64,000 nucleotides of DNA, taken from the NCBI GenBank assembly GCA_026874595.1, contig CM049307.1:77166643-77230642 (forward strand), given 5' to 3'. This DNA is from Sipunculus nudus. Taxonomy: Eukaryota > Annelida > Sipuncula > Golfingiida > Sipunculidae. The notes beneath the pieces were generated by a model. The model ran no database searches. It was not told the origin of the DNA and saw only the letters and a list, made by a program, of their open reading frames with translations. Position 1 is the stretch's first letter. Each line of letters opens with the position of its first letter. Shown here piece after piece: positions 11,367-24,375 of the stretch. The position numbers were made by a program, and so were the translations under genes.

Positions 11367-14300
11367 ACGTTGACTCTGTCAGAACTTAACCGTCCCGCAC
11401 ACTTACTAGAATGTCTCTGTTTGTAATGTGGGCAATTTGCTCGAAGTTCAAAGATGTATATGGATTCAAGATTTGTATGGTAACAATTTGTTGTTGAACA
11501 GTCATCTGACCTACATATTGAATAGAGCTTACCTTGATGCCATTAGTCAGAGATGGATAACCGATATAGCCTGGATATGGTTTTTCTATACTTTACCGTT
11601 CTAGAAAGGAACATCGATGCTTAATTTGTGCCTAGGCTACCCCAAGCGCTAGTCTCATCCATGGGTTTTATACCATCTAATAACACCCGAAACCCATCAC
11701 ACCAGGACACCACTATGCCTTACAGAGGTAGTGTATGCTATTCTGAATAGTCACATCATAGATGACACTTCTTTTGCCCTATCTCAAATTACTAAGGCAG
11801 CAACAGTGACATTACCATCTATAGGATATATGACCCTGGTTGAGTTCAAACCGATCCCAGAGTCTTTTTGAAACCGAGCACGTCTCCCAATCATAATACA
11901 TAAATATCCTAAATGTACAACTGCTTATAAAAAACATGTTTCCAAAACGTATGTTGAGTCATAACTTGTAGTTCCGATACAGAGCAAAAACTGAAAAGCA
12001 AGCTAGTTATATTAACATAGAGGTTCATTCGTTTTATAATAGACGTTTTATACACGTTCAAAATTAATACACAGGAAATCTCTGACTCACTTTTTTCCGA
12101 CAAAACATTTGTTTCTGCTTTGGCTCATGTTTTTTTAACGGTAAAACACCCTGAGAGAGACGGCGCACGATAAAACCACACCTATTCGTGCCACCCTATG
12201 CTCTGTCTGAATCTGATGCCTGAACCGACACACTGGATAGAAATCTCATTATCACCAGGATTTACAATGAGCTTCAAGAAGATATAGTTGAAAACATCTT
12301 TTAAAACGGGGTCCATCAATACCTATCATCATCTTCTAGGGAAATTCCCCTTGGTCTCAATAAACTTGATGAGACACCCAGGATGAGGGAACGGGGCTGT
12401 GGTTAGGAATTGTCAGCACCTGAATTGCAACAAGATCTAGTCCTTAAACTTCTAAAGTAGCGGTGCAGTAAGAGCAGGTACAGTTTTCTCCATGCAAGGC
12501 AGTTTAGTTTGGTGGCAAGGGCTCCAGTCATTTTTTTTTCAGCCTGACACATTATCCACAGCCTCTTCAATATTATGTATATTTAGTATACCTTCCGTCA
12601 TTTATTTAATTCTACACAGTTTAAGCTCTTTCCTGGCTTATCAGCATTGATCCAAACTGAAAAAACTCTCGGGGATCTCTTTGAAAACAAAAGGAGGTGA
12701 TCAGATTAATTTGGTTATTGTTCAATAAATACTTTCTTACATTTTGATGTCTTCATCAGAAACAGGAATAAAAAACATGAAAATGGACTGAAATAATTTA
12801 ATATGAGAACTGTCTTGATTTGATAAATTCTCACTAAATTTATATAAATTATGGTTACTAAAATGCCTACCACTTAAAGTATCCAGGTCAATTAATATAT
12901 TTCTTATTTAAGACACATCTTTATTTCAGACAATAGTGTTCTTTTGGCACTATAACATAGCTTAATTTTGCTTGGTTAGTTGACTGCCATTTTGTTTGAG
13001 TTAAATGAAAATTCAACGCAGCCTTTCACTTTAAAAGGAACCTTCACGTATAATTACACGTCACATTAGGGTCCTCTTCCATTGGCCTGAGTTAATTGAA
13101 CATTTCACGAAAGGATCCACCTCAAATTTGAGACCATTCTCAATTAGGGGACCATTTTGGAAAATGTTTGTGAATCGAAAATTCCTCCTAATATTTCACT
13201 TCAAACTGAGGTTCATTCCCGATGCACTCAGTCGATTAAAAATGTGATCGCTTGTACAAATTCCACCACTCTATCTCCACTGCTAGTCCTATAGATCTTA
13301 CTCAATTGTTATTGACATTTCTCAGAGGGGCTAAGGATAAGATCTTACAATTTCATATCCTGGACATTTTATGCGAATTACAAACCCAAATTAAGCTTTC
13401 TAGTAATCCTACCAACATACAAACAAATAAAAAAAACATGGAAACATAAGCTCTTTATTTACAAACTAGTATAACATTGAAGCAATATTAAACCGACTGG
13501 TGAAAATTGAACTTTAAACTCGCAATAAAATATATTTGCTCAACCACACCTTTCGTTATATAGGTTTCTCATATGGTTTTGCCGCTTATTCTTGGTCACC
13601 GCGCACAAGCAAACAAATATTGTTACAACTGATAAGTTTGCCACAGGTCGGCTCATGAAGTGGTTTTATTCTGCTGCTGCTCGGTGGTCATATGCTATTT
13701 AGTTGCACAGAATGTTGGTAACTGCTCATTTGGCCTGATTGGGATTGTGACGCCAATTAATTAAACTCTGAACAAAACGCTTCACTCATTCAGAAGTGTA
13801 GCACATGAGAGCGCATACTATACAAGCAGATAATGTTTCATTAACAATATTGCATTATATCCATCGTTTTCATTCAAAGCACGACAAGTATGTTTTCTTC
13901 CTCGTTGTTGTAAACATGAAAAGAGCAGACGCACGTATACTGCAATTTATATAAATTTGATTGCTTTCACATATTTATATTTCCTAGAATAATATTGGTC
14001 CAGCTGTTGCCATACAGTTGTAGACCGTGTGCATCCTGGTTGAGGCTATTTTGATATCATATTTCCGGGGCACGAAATTGTTATCGAAAATGAACAGAAG
14101 AAATGCTTGTTTCACAAAATTACCTAGGAATCTGACTTTCGCTGAGGGCACGGCAGAATCAAGGTTGCAAGAACACCAATATTGCGACCAGTGAAGAATC
14201 GTCAGTATTCTCGCAAATCCAGAAGAAGTCGGCATCTGACAAAAACGCCTAGGATTTGTAAATTATTCCTCATTCATTAAGCATCTCTACCACAAATAAT

Positions 14301-14443
14301 GTTAAAGCACTTAGGAACAAAGTTGATGACCAAAGTAAGTTAGAACAAAAAGGCAAAGACGGTGACAGAGAACATAAAGAAGCCGCGGCTACTGACAGGA
14401 CAGAACCAAAAGAAAAGCGATTCCGTGTGAAGGAGAACCCAAC
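11367..14443. other. Non-coding DNA upstream of the transporter gene
   Basis: No supported gene is seen. The first part (to about 12.7 kb) may contain further scrambled retroelement sequence, but no motif was recognisable. The segment at about 14080-14240 resembles parts of the dispersed repeat near 16.4 kb ('cgcaaatccagaagaa'). Confidence 0.5.
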
Positions 14444-17400
14444 ATGAATTCAGAACAAAACATCCAAATCGAAAGCAAGGAAACTTGGTACAGTTACGTG
14501 ATACTGGCCGTCAGCTTTTTCTCTTGTTTTGTGACTGATGGGTTGGAGGCTTCTTATGGTGTTATTTTCCAGGACTTGAAATCTTATTTCTCCGCCGATG
14601 CCTTTAGACTTTCATTGCCTTTAGCAATATTGGATTTCATATTGCACGTTGCTGGTAAGTTGAAATTAATCTTTTCTTATCGTCTCGAAATGACTACAAA
14701 AAGTAAACGTTACATCACTGCCGTTCTTCAGGCGATGCAGAACATGCCCAGTAAATCCACGTATATTTTTTTTTAATTTACTGTCTTTTAGTTACGCCGA
14801 CGGTCATTGAACCCATGAATATTTAATAATAAAATAATCATCCGTTTACGCATATATTTCTGTCTCTTTGTGATTTCATATTGAACACTACATAATATAG
14901 AAAGAAATTTGTCTGATATTTAAAAAATTTAAACATCCTGATATAGTCTTATCCATTGAAATTATAGAAAAAAATGGAATAACAGAGTAAATATTTGTGT
15001 CAGATCTTAGCTGGAGGCGAAAGGAAAGCCTTTTATGAACCAGAAAACGACCGCTTCCATTTCAGACACTGCAGCACTTTAGCTCCTGTTTTCCACGAAT
15101 TTGTCCAGGCCATGTCAAGTATAAATCTCTGCAAGGCCATGTTTACCACCCTCTTTTTTCCGAAATGGAGCTATTTTGTACCTGTGGATTTGGGATCGTA
15201 AATTATATTAAGCAAAGGTAGATAATGCATAGACAACAACCATACCAAATATAACAAAAAGTTATCTATCGTCAAACGCATTCTTGCTGCTTCTCGATAA
15301 AACATTGTCCAGATTTTTAATGATGTAAATACAATGTGATCGTGCAGTAATATAATTGTGGGTATTTAAACTTCATGAAGCAGGATCTCCTGGCTGAAAT
15401 GGGAGTAAGGGGATTAACTGTTAAAGCATGCCAACATAACAAGTGAGGTTCAGAGATTGAGTCACATGTTGTTCACAGTACTGACCACGGACCGGGATCA
15501 GAAATTGGACCAAACTTCAGGTCAAGCATGTCTTAATCCGGGACCTTCAGTAGGGCTCATCATTTGTCTCAATATTGTCCATGCCTGTATTTTGTTCAGC
15601 TCCGTGCCAATTCTTCAACATATGTTTCTCTCAGGTATTATTAGTACGGGGCGAAACTTTGTAAATACAAGGAAAGGTATTATATTCTAGTCAGATTTAT
15701 ATATGCGTCAATAAGGTAATCATCCATGCCAGACTTGTATCCTGAGGATATACAATTTGACGATACTGAAAACTGGCCAAAATTTATTTCGACCCATGGC
15801 GGTAATGTAATTGAGATAAGGAGAAGACTGTCTGACATTACGATCTTGACGTTCTAATCTATTTTCTAATTGACGATGTTGCCACTAAATCTTTGTCACT
15901 GAACTCCTTTGTGGCCACAGCTCAGATATTCACGTTTTTGGTCATCAACTATAGGGAATGATGCCATGTGTGCTAAAAGGGAGTCAATTCCATATTTTCC
16001 AAATGGTTTCCGAGAAAGAGTTTTAAATTTGTCATCAACTACGAATCTGTATTGTTACGGAACCTAATATCAACAGATCACGCATGCGTGATGAACATAA
16101 ACCTTGCAACGGAGAAAAAAAAAAGATTATGTAACACCAGGCAGCGTGAAATGCCTAGGGGAATGAATAAAGTGGTGTTTTTTTTTTTTGTTAACAAATA
16201 ACCATAATTTATTCTTAAAACAACCCTAACATTACAATACACTAAATCAATACAATTACACAGTACAACAACAGTATATTAAAAAAAATCAATATAATCA
16301 CACAGCCTAATAAACAAAGTGCACAGTACCTGGATACCACCACTGCCACAGCGACAAGTTCTTTAAAATGTATAAGCCGGACGAACAGTTCACACAAATT
16401 CTCTCGGAGAATAACAGTCCAATGTAAAGCTCTTGTAACAATCCCGAAAGTAAACTGAAGACCAAAGAAGATTCGTCACAAATCCAGAAGAAAATCTGTA
16501 ATTGCCCACTTACCCGAAAAGTCCCACAAACTGACATACACACTTCTGTGTCCGCTGGAATATTCTCTCACCTCTCTCCCGGCTCTAAAACACCCCCGCC
16601 CCCTTTTATAACTTCCACCTCAAGCCCAGAACTTTCCACTTCTCGAACAGTCTAATGAATCTAACATTATACACAGTACACACGCGTTACAGGGACCATC
16701 TAGAAAAAGGAATGCCGTGTTTCTACATATCAGGGTTCACACGTCAGCCGACCCGGCTCGGCCAGGCGAGAAAGCCCCAAGCTAGCATGACAACAAGAGT
16801 TCAACCAGTACGGATTAAACTGAGAATGCAAAACCCGGCCAGACCAGACCGTTACAACACGAGTTACGCCCGTGTCACACAATAAAAAAGACATCTGTAA
16901 TAGTATCCAGTCGCAGAACTTACAGGGCCATCTGTTACATTAAATATAAAACTAAACTGGTCTTCAAGTGCAAAATATACGAGTAATATGCTAGTGCTGC
17001 TTGCCAACTTACTGTTCTGTTGTGGTTGACGCTCATTGTAGTAACCCCGAGGTACCAATAAGAAGGCACCAGACAGCATGTCGCTCTAGAGTACTTAAAT
17101 GATCTAGCTCAAAGAAAACAAATTCGTGGAATTAATGTCCCCCGCTTTAGGATCTTGTTGTTTTTCATGCTAGATTAAGGACGGACAGACAGAGTGACAG
17201 ACAGACAGAAGCCAGACACTCCAAAGCAAATCCCAACCAGGGTATGCATGAGAGCAATGACTGACCAAAATTAAAATGAAATCAGATAATATTTAGGAAA
17301 GTTATGGCACGGAAATAAAAATCTGACAGACTGAAAGACAGGGTGATAGACAGACAGACGGACATAAGCCAGACATTTCAAAACAAATCCAAACCAAGGT

Positions 17401-19613
17401 ATGCAAGAGAGCAATGTCTGACAGACTGAAAGAAAGAGTGACAGACAGTCAGACAGACAGATGCGAGACACTCCAAAACCAATCCCAACCAAAGTAAGCA
17501 TGAGTGCAATCACTGACCAAAATTTGAATGAAATCAGATAATACTTAGGAAAGTTATTGCATGGAAATGAAAACCTGACAGACAGACAGACAAAGTGGCA
17601 GACATACAGACAGACAGTCAGACAGAAGCCAGACACTTCAAAACTAATCCCAACCAAGGTATGTATTAGAGCAATCACCGACCCAAAGTTGAAGGAAATC
17701 GGATAATATTTAGGAAAGTTTTCGCACGGAAACGAAACCTGACGGACGGACAGAGAGACAGACAGACAGACAGACGAACAGACAGACAGACGGACACACA
17801 GACAGACAAACCCATATCAATGTCCCCCGCAACCGCGGATTGAGGAACTATAAATTTGGTGATACCTCCCCTTTAAAAATAACTTGCGTTGTATATCTGT
17901 ATAAATAAATCTTTTCTAGCATTGTTCACCAGTGCTTTCGTGAAGGTTTTCGGACTACGTGCTGCTGGATTTATTGGGGGCCTCGTGTCTGCTGGAGGCT
18001 TCGTCATCGCATATTTTGCTCCGAGTCTTGAGGTATTCACGGTGGCATACGGCGTCGCTGTAGGTATGTCTATTCCCAACCTTCCAAATCACTCGAGAAT
18101 TTGATGTGATTACAAAATCTGTATTCTGTGCCCATCTTGATTGTGCGGTTTTGGTCCATACTGGATCAATGAATTATAACTAACATTTCATACGTGATGA
18201 AGCCTCATATGAAGTGTGAATTCAAGCCGGTGAACAAAATAAACCTACTCGATAGTTGCCTTATAGTTCAGCTTTTCCGGCCAGAATTACAATAACAACT
18301 CACCGGTGTTCGCGTGTAGGTGGTCTCGAACGATAAAAGGGAAAATTTGTCGTAAGGATTGTCATAAGATTGTCATGAATAATATTATGCTAGCCGTAAG
18401 ATAACAAGAAGCAAAATAAGTCGTGGAAAGTCACTGATGGCCTTGCGATGATCGTAACTGTTGCGGTCTGTCAGAACGACTATCCGTTTTCTGAGACCAG
18501 TTGCTGTCCCAGGTTATTTTAGTTCAAGTATGACTAGTTCTTAGCACTACAAGTTGTGTCCCAAAGTTTGTATTGCCAGTGATGTTAAAATGTACATCCA
18601 AGATGCTAAGTGAAATGTGTACTTACATTATGTGTTCTTATTCATAGGTATTGGTTTTGGATTTCTCTATGTTTCAAGTGGTGTAGCCATACAAATATTT
18701 TTCGACAAGAGACGATCCGTAGCAACTGGAGTATATTACTCTGGGTCAGCACTTGGTATGTTTGCCATGAGTCCACTGGTCAGATATCTTTCAAATACAT
18801 ATTCATGGAGAGGGTGTATGTTGATCGAGGCCGGTATTGTTCTACAAAGTATCTGGTTATGGTTACTGGTCCATCCTGTAGTAACAAACCGAATCGATGA
18901 GGAACAAAATCAAATTCACGAGACCAAAAATCAAACTAACAGTAAGGACCATCGCACGGAAGTTACGTCATCATTTAGTTGTAACATTTTAGACGTGAAA
19001 CCTTGTATATCTGAGAAACTGATCACGACCTTGAAAGAATCTTTTGACTTCAAGCTGATGAAAAAGCTTCAGTTTATATTTTATCTATTAGCTCTCTTTA
19101 TCGCTCACCTGGGCTTTCCAGTCACGTACACATTTACCCCAGATAAAGGCACCGACATGGGATTTTCATATGACGACACAAAATGGTTCGTCTCGTTTAC
19201 TGGAATCGGAGGCTTGATTGGAAGAATCACATTCGGAGTGATTGGGAATTTTTCTATATTTATAGGACGCCGCCTATATCTCCAAATATTAACTGTCGGC
19301 TTAACTGGTGCCTGTCTTCTTCTTGTGCCAGTATGTGAAAGTCTTTGGTCCATATATGCAATCCTTACTATGTATGGGTTTGCTTCAGGTAAGCTCTTTA
19401 GATCTGCTTTATATTTTGTCAATCAGTTTTTTTTAACAATAGAAACTCCTGTCATATACTCTTTGATTGAAAGCATATCAGCGCGCTGTATGGAAAAAAT
19501 GATAAAGATATAAAACTTTATAGAAGAAGCAAGTGGAAATATTTACATTTTTTAAAAAGTCGGATCACTGTACACTTTTCTGTGTACTCTCTTTTCTGTG
19601 TACTCCCCCACCC

Positions 19614-19700
<87 letters not shown>

Positions 19701-22131
19701 ACATTCCTCGAACAATCACAGATGTTTTGCATTGTAATTGCCCATTACAAGGAGCTTGGTTTAAACCACAAAGCCTGCAAGCTTCTTTCATGTTTTTTTA
19801 AAGTAATTTCGTTAAGATATTTTAATCTGATACATTTAAAATATGCCTAATGTTTCTTACAAAGTGGACAGGAAATAATACACTGATTTGGAAGTTTGAT
19901 ATCGATGTTCGATCCTCGTTGGTGTCTAAAATTCGTTAAAATTCAGAAACTCGCAAAAAGTATCTCGATTACAATTGCTGACATCGGATTATACAAATTT
20001 AAACGTATATAAGCTTTGTTTCCAAATAGCTTAATAATACCTTGGGTATTTAATATGTAAATATCTTTATCCTAACTGACAAGATTTTTTGTTAACAGCT
20101 GAGAGGTACCTCACGTGGTTATCCAAATTTATTAGAATATGTATTAAATGTATAGGATCTTTTGAGTTACATACAAAAACAAAGGGAACCTATCGTCGCT
20201 CGGAAATTGTCAGTACATTCTTACCTCAACCCATTTATTACCACAGATTCCTGAATAACTACCACAATAAGTACTCGTTTTCCACACCCACGTTCGCAAA
20301 TCCTAACGTAAGGATTATATGTCCACTTTAATTCACAGACTGTATGCGTTTCAAGCTGGCATGGCTTTCGACTAGATCATCAAACTTCAGCTGCGACAAA
20401 ATACGACGTCGGTTATTAAGGTTAACCTCAATATCAATTTTGGTAATGTTATGATATCACAGCGCAAGAACGACTTTAAATTTGCCGTTGAAAATTCGAT
20501 GTTGTTGCTGAAAGCCTTAGACTTTGGAGGCACATAATATTTGCACAATAATTTCGATTATATAGACTAATAAAGTATGTACGGAATCACGGTGCCAGTA
20601 GGTAATTGAGAAGACGTTGAGACGTTATACTGACAATAACAGAGCGAAGATAGGTGCCTTTTGTTAATATATGAGTTAAGGGGATGTTTATATCGTTTAT
20701 ATTTTGAAAAGAAAATACTGATATATTCAGGATTTACACGTCAGGTGTCTGTAAGCAGGAGGACACCTTTAGAGGATCTACGTTCTGGTTCCGCTGCTTA
20801 TCTCATCTGTTGTAATATTTTGAGTTACGTTATTGTTACTCCAGTGTTTGATCTAATATTTGACAGGAGGACACGTTGTCATGACACTTTTAGTGCTCTA
20901 CGACCTGTTTGGTTCTGACGTCATCACTCGGTCATTCGGCCTGAGTTTGGTGATAATAGGAGTTGCGTGCCTGGTGACTACACCTCTTATGGGTACGTAT
21001 CAAATATTGCAAGAAAGAAAGCATACCTAAAAAATAAAGGTAATTTATTCGTTACTTGTTTTGAGCGAACATGTTTTGATGAATGTATTTGGGTTGAATT
21101 ATTTTTACTTTCGGTTATATGAATCAATAACTTCATCAAAAGTTTTATTTAACGGACTCGGCTTTAAACGGGGCTGGTGATCCATGGAACTATGTATAAG
21201 GCAGGCTCTGAATAAAGTTTAAAGATTTAACCACAGTAGTGGTTCATTCCATACGACAGAGCATATTGGGTATTTGGAGCTGAGCTGAGGTGCTCAGTAT
21301 TTATAATGTAATGCAGATCTAGGATCAACTTATAACTTCAAGATATGAGACAGATTACATGTGTCATACTGAACAAATATCAGGTGATTTTACTGGAGGT
21401 ATGTATTTTCTTTAACAAATATTATCATTAAACTAAGCAGTAATAACTCAGGCTGTTCATGTATCATATTATTTAATTTTGATTAAATTTTACTTCTCCT
21501 TATCATCTTTTTTACAAATAGCTTCATGTTGTGTTCAATATTTGCAATCAATCCTAGGAAGTAATTCTAACAAAACGTAATGGTCTGATATTTGGCATGA
21601 ATTTGTTATTATAATATGCTAAAGTTTGCCTTGTGAATGTTATTTAGTCTGACCATTTACATTACTCGTAGAATATATTTACATTGTTTGTCCAAAAGGC
21701 ACATCATACCAAAGGCTGTTTGGATGTTTTACCTTCTGCTGATTTATAAGTGAATTGTGTTTAGATATTGAGACACTGGTGAGGTCCCTGCACTGCAGGC
21801 ACATATCAATATTTTCGCAGATACGGTAAAACTAGACCACAAGGTATCTGAGAAAATATGTTTATTTCTATTACAGGAATATTATTAAAATGATGCACGA
21901 TATAGAATACGTTTTTTATATATTACAGTCTGTATCTGTTTTTATGCCATAGCTTGAAGTACAAATGCTATTTTGTGTATTGCAGGTTTTGTTCGGGATA
22001 GAAATTTGACGTATGATCCCGTGTTCTTCCTGGCAGGAGGATGTTTCATCTTATCCATGTTTGTAATGCTGTTAATCCCAGTGTCACGACAAGGTGATAA
22101 AACCAGGGGAAAATACCTGGAACTTCACTAG
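14444..22131 (+). CDS. Monocarboxylate-transporter-like MFS protein (SLC16 family)
   Basis: Five exons are read from splice borders and frame: 14444-14654, 17920-18063, 18648-19388, 20867-20992 and 21986-22131. Their lengths sum to 1368 bases, an exact 455-codon frame plus TAG, and every border is AG/GT. The protein looks like a 12-helix major facilitator. Exon 1 gives helix 1 and the loop to helix 2. Exon 2 is the G-G-L-x-S-A-G-G helix. Exon 3 has the 'R-R-S-V-A-T-G-V-Y-Y-S-G-S-A-L-G' region typical of helices 4-5 in monocarboxylate transporters, a polar central loop (N, Q, K rich), then helices 7-10. Exons 4-5 give the last helices and a short polar tail. Members of this family carry monocarboxylates, aromatic amino acids or related solutes across the plasma membrane; the substrate cannot be read here. 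Decayed exon copies lie 4-6 kb upstream, so the locus arose by tandem duplication. Intron 1 contains two repeat blocks. Confidence 0.85.
16180..16905 (-). repeat. Dispersed repeat family, copy 2 (longest)
   Basis: This is the most complete copy of the family seen at 125-420 and 23940-24375. Read on the minus strand it has a TATAAAAG box (about 16607), a stretch with possible splice donor 'GGGTAAGTGG', an AATAAA about 400 bases on (16207) and then an A-run (about 16180-16190). TATA box, polyadenylation signal and A-run together suggest an LTR or a retroposed transcript. Ends and target-site duplications could not be fixed. It sits in intron 1 of the transporter gene in the opposite orientation. 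Confidence 0.55.
17150..17830. repeat. GACA-rich tandem array
   Basis: Three to four imperfect tandem units of roughly 170-200 bases each combine a (GACA)n/(CAGA)n tract with a constant part reading 'gagcaatgactgaccaaaa' and 'aggaaagttatggcacggaa'. The array ends in a longer pure GACA run at about 17755-17815. It lies in intron 1 of the transporter gene, just before exon 2. The long minus-strand open frame through it has only Cys/Val/Leu low-complexity content. Confidence 0.85.
19613..19699. repeat. (CT)n(TA)n(GA)n palindrome
   Basis: A CT run (about 19614-19639), a TA run (about 19639-19668) and a GA run (about 19669-19699) follow one another with no break. The whole is a near-perfect inverted repeat of about 85 bases able to form a long hairpin or cruciform. 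It lies in intron 3 of the transporter gene. Confidence 0.95.
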
Positions 22132-22458
22132 CAGTAGGTCATCCAAGAACTGTAGGAGAACCCAGCTATATTGAAAAAAGGCACAAACAGGAACACATCT
22201 GAGGGATAATGGGGATCGTTATGAAATGAACGACCTTGGGGTGGGGAAAAAGGTCAAGGACCTAAATGAATACAAAATGCAAATCATTCACCTATAACTA
22301 TTTATTTTTGCTCTAAGGGTATTTTGGTGCGTATCATTTTTGTCCATAGACAAAAACTGAAGTGGCCAAAATAACTGAATTTCAATGGATTTGAAAAATC
22401 AAAATATATTCGACCGTATCCTAATCCGCTAATTTCTCAAGAGAAATGACAAAGGTAA

Positions 22459-22464
22459 AATAAA
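22459..22464 (+). terminator. Possible polyadenylation signal
   Basis: AATAAA lies about 330 bases past the stop of the transporter gene. It is the first such hexamer noticed downstream. Confidence 0.35.
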
Positions 22465-23100
22465 AGAAAAGTCCTATCTTAAATTATGTACGGTCTTTTT
22501 CTTGTACCAACAGAAACATTGAATAGTTCATAGGATATTAGAAAATCATCCGACTGTTAAAATGTTCATGTTTATGTATCTTGCCTTGACACTATTTGGA
22601 TAAAACATATTTTAACGGTCTACAATACACTCGTTACTGCACTTTTACCGCTGGTGTATGTAGAATGCACGGTGCATTGTTGTGGTAAGATTGTGACGCC
22701 TAAAAATCCTAAACAGCAGAGTTTTACTCTTGTGAGTCCGAGTCTGCACAGTGTGTAATTACAAATGCTGTAGATCGATGGGTGAATGTCAGACCTCAAG
22801 ACCGTCAAACCTCAATAGATAATGGTTATATAACGTATGCGGTCTGCCGTCCGTTATTTTTGTACATTTGCTACCGTCCGGGGCAGACTGTACATTACTT
22901 AATGTATTATCATAAGACTTCTACCCGAGGATGTAAAACGTTTCTGTAATTTCAAGAGGTCGCTACCAACATGTATTTTTAAAACAGCAATTCACTTAAA
23001 TATGTTAACCTTTTCTGAGGAGTTATCACCCGTTTTTTTTTATTCTACAAGTAAGATCATTTCAGGAATTTCTAACGTCAGGTGCAATTTAATGCCATAA
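22465..23100. other. No gene seen
   Basis: This is AT-rich sequence downstream of the transporter gene with no recognisable coding or repeat content. Confidence 0.5.
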
Positions 23101-23109
23101 TTGTCTGCC

Positions 23110-23700
23110 CTCCCATGGGGGGGGGGGGGGGGGGGAGACATATAGTGTTTGGTCTTTCTTCGTCGTCCGGTGTCGGCGTCGTCTGTATCATTTGTTGTGA
23201 ACGCGATAACTTTTGACAAACAAATTTGTTTTATGAAATTTGTAATTTAGATTGTTTCTATCAGTATCTCAGAATTAGAAACCGGGTCACCTTGACCTTT
23301 TCCATCAAGGCCAACAGCCTAAATTCATTTTTTGTGAACCTCATAATGTTTATGGTATTGCTTATTTTCCCCTCAAATTTAAAACACTAATTCAAGTTCT
23401 TTGACGAGACTGAAACTGATGACCTTGACCTGGCTCTTCAAGGTCAAATGAGCGGAATGATAGCTCATTGTTTCTACGATTACTTATGAATAAGGTAACC
23501 GTCGAAGCACTGCACACCGGTTGTTTAAACGAACTTCTCGAACATGATGGAACATTGATGATCTTGACCTTCATCTTCAAGGTCAAATCAGCCGGAATAG
23601 ATTGGGGACGGTTTAGAGATGGCAGGCTGTGTGATTTGCACGGCGACCAATCACCAAATGTCTTTCAGCTGTTTGGTGCCAGCTAAGCTCATTCAGAGAC
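23110..23700. repeat. Interspersed repeat with poly-G head
   Basis: A poly-G run (about 23116-23135) precedes sequence with 'cttcgtcgtccg', 'gataacttttgac' and repeated 'ccttgacctt.tcaaggtcaa' phrases. Such patterns are frequent in mollusc interspersed repeats. The phrases around 23400-23590 form inverted 'aaggtca/tgacctt' pairs. It is not coding: the two short open frames overlap it on opposite strands. Confidence 0.55.
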
Positions 23701-23939
23701 CGGGGTCTACAGAGTGGTCATTTTTGAAAGACAGACCAATGTTCTTTCTTCAGGAGTTCATTTCGATACTTAATAAACGTTACTTTTAAATTCCATGGGT
23801 ATGCATATCAAGGAGAATTATAACATAAATTTCTCAGTTATTACATCCTACTGGAAAAAAACCTGAACATATGTGAAAGGAGGACTTCAAAATTAAGTCT
23901 GCTTCGTTCATGAAGATTTCGGCCTTTTTGCTCTTGTAA

Positions 23940-24375
23940 TAATCCAGAACGCAACCTGTAGACAGTCTCACTAAACCTGCATAGAGTTAGTAGAATCCCT
24001 GACACTACTGAAATTTTCGGATAGGTCCAAAAGTGTGTCCGATGGAATTTTTCTCTCTCCTCTCTCGGCTCTTAACACAGCCCCTTATTTATAAGTTCTC
24101 ACCCCAAAGCAGAGAAACTTCTATTTCGCGAACAATCCAAAGAACGCAACAAGACATAATACACAAGCGTCCAAAGAACAATACAAGACACGCGCTCATA
24201 AAGCGCGAATAGCATGAGCACTGAGTCTTTACACGCCAGGGTTCACCCAGTGTGGATTAAACCGAGCGCTGTGTCTCTACACGCCATAGCAATTGACGCC
24301 CAGGGCTTGATCCTAACACGAAACAGAATGTCAACAGCGCACAATAAAAGAGATACTTGTAATATAATACAACAT
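23940..24375 (-). repeat. Dispersed repeat family, copy 3
   Basis: Its block order matches copies 1 and 2: 'ggataggtccaaaa', 'ccgatggaattttt', 'ctctcggctcttaacacagcccc', then 'ttatttataag' (TATA box on the minus strand), and a final 'cacgaaacagaatg...caataaaagagatac'. This copy has inserted phrases about 'tctttacacgcc' that occur twice. Confidence 0.55.

Noticed and set aside
17271-17678. 135-codon minus-strand open frame with C-L-S-V-C phrases
   Set aside because: It is translated GACA/CAGA tandem repeat.
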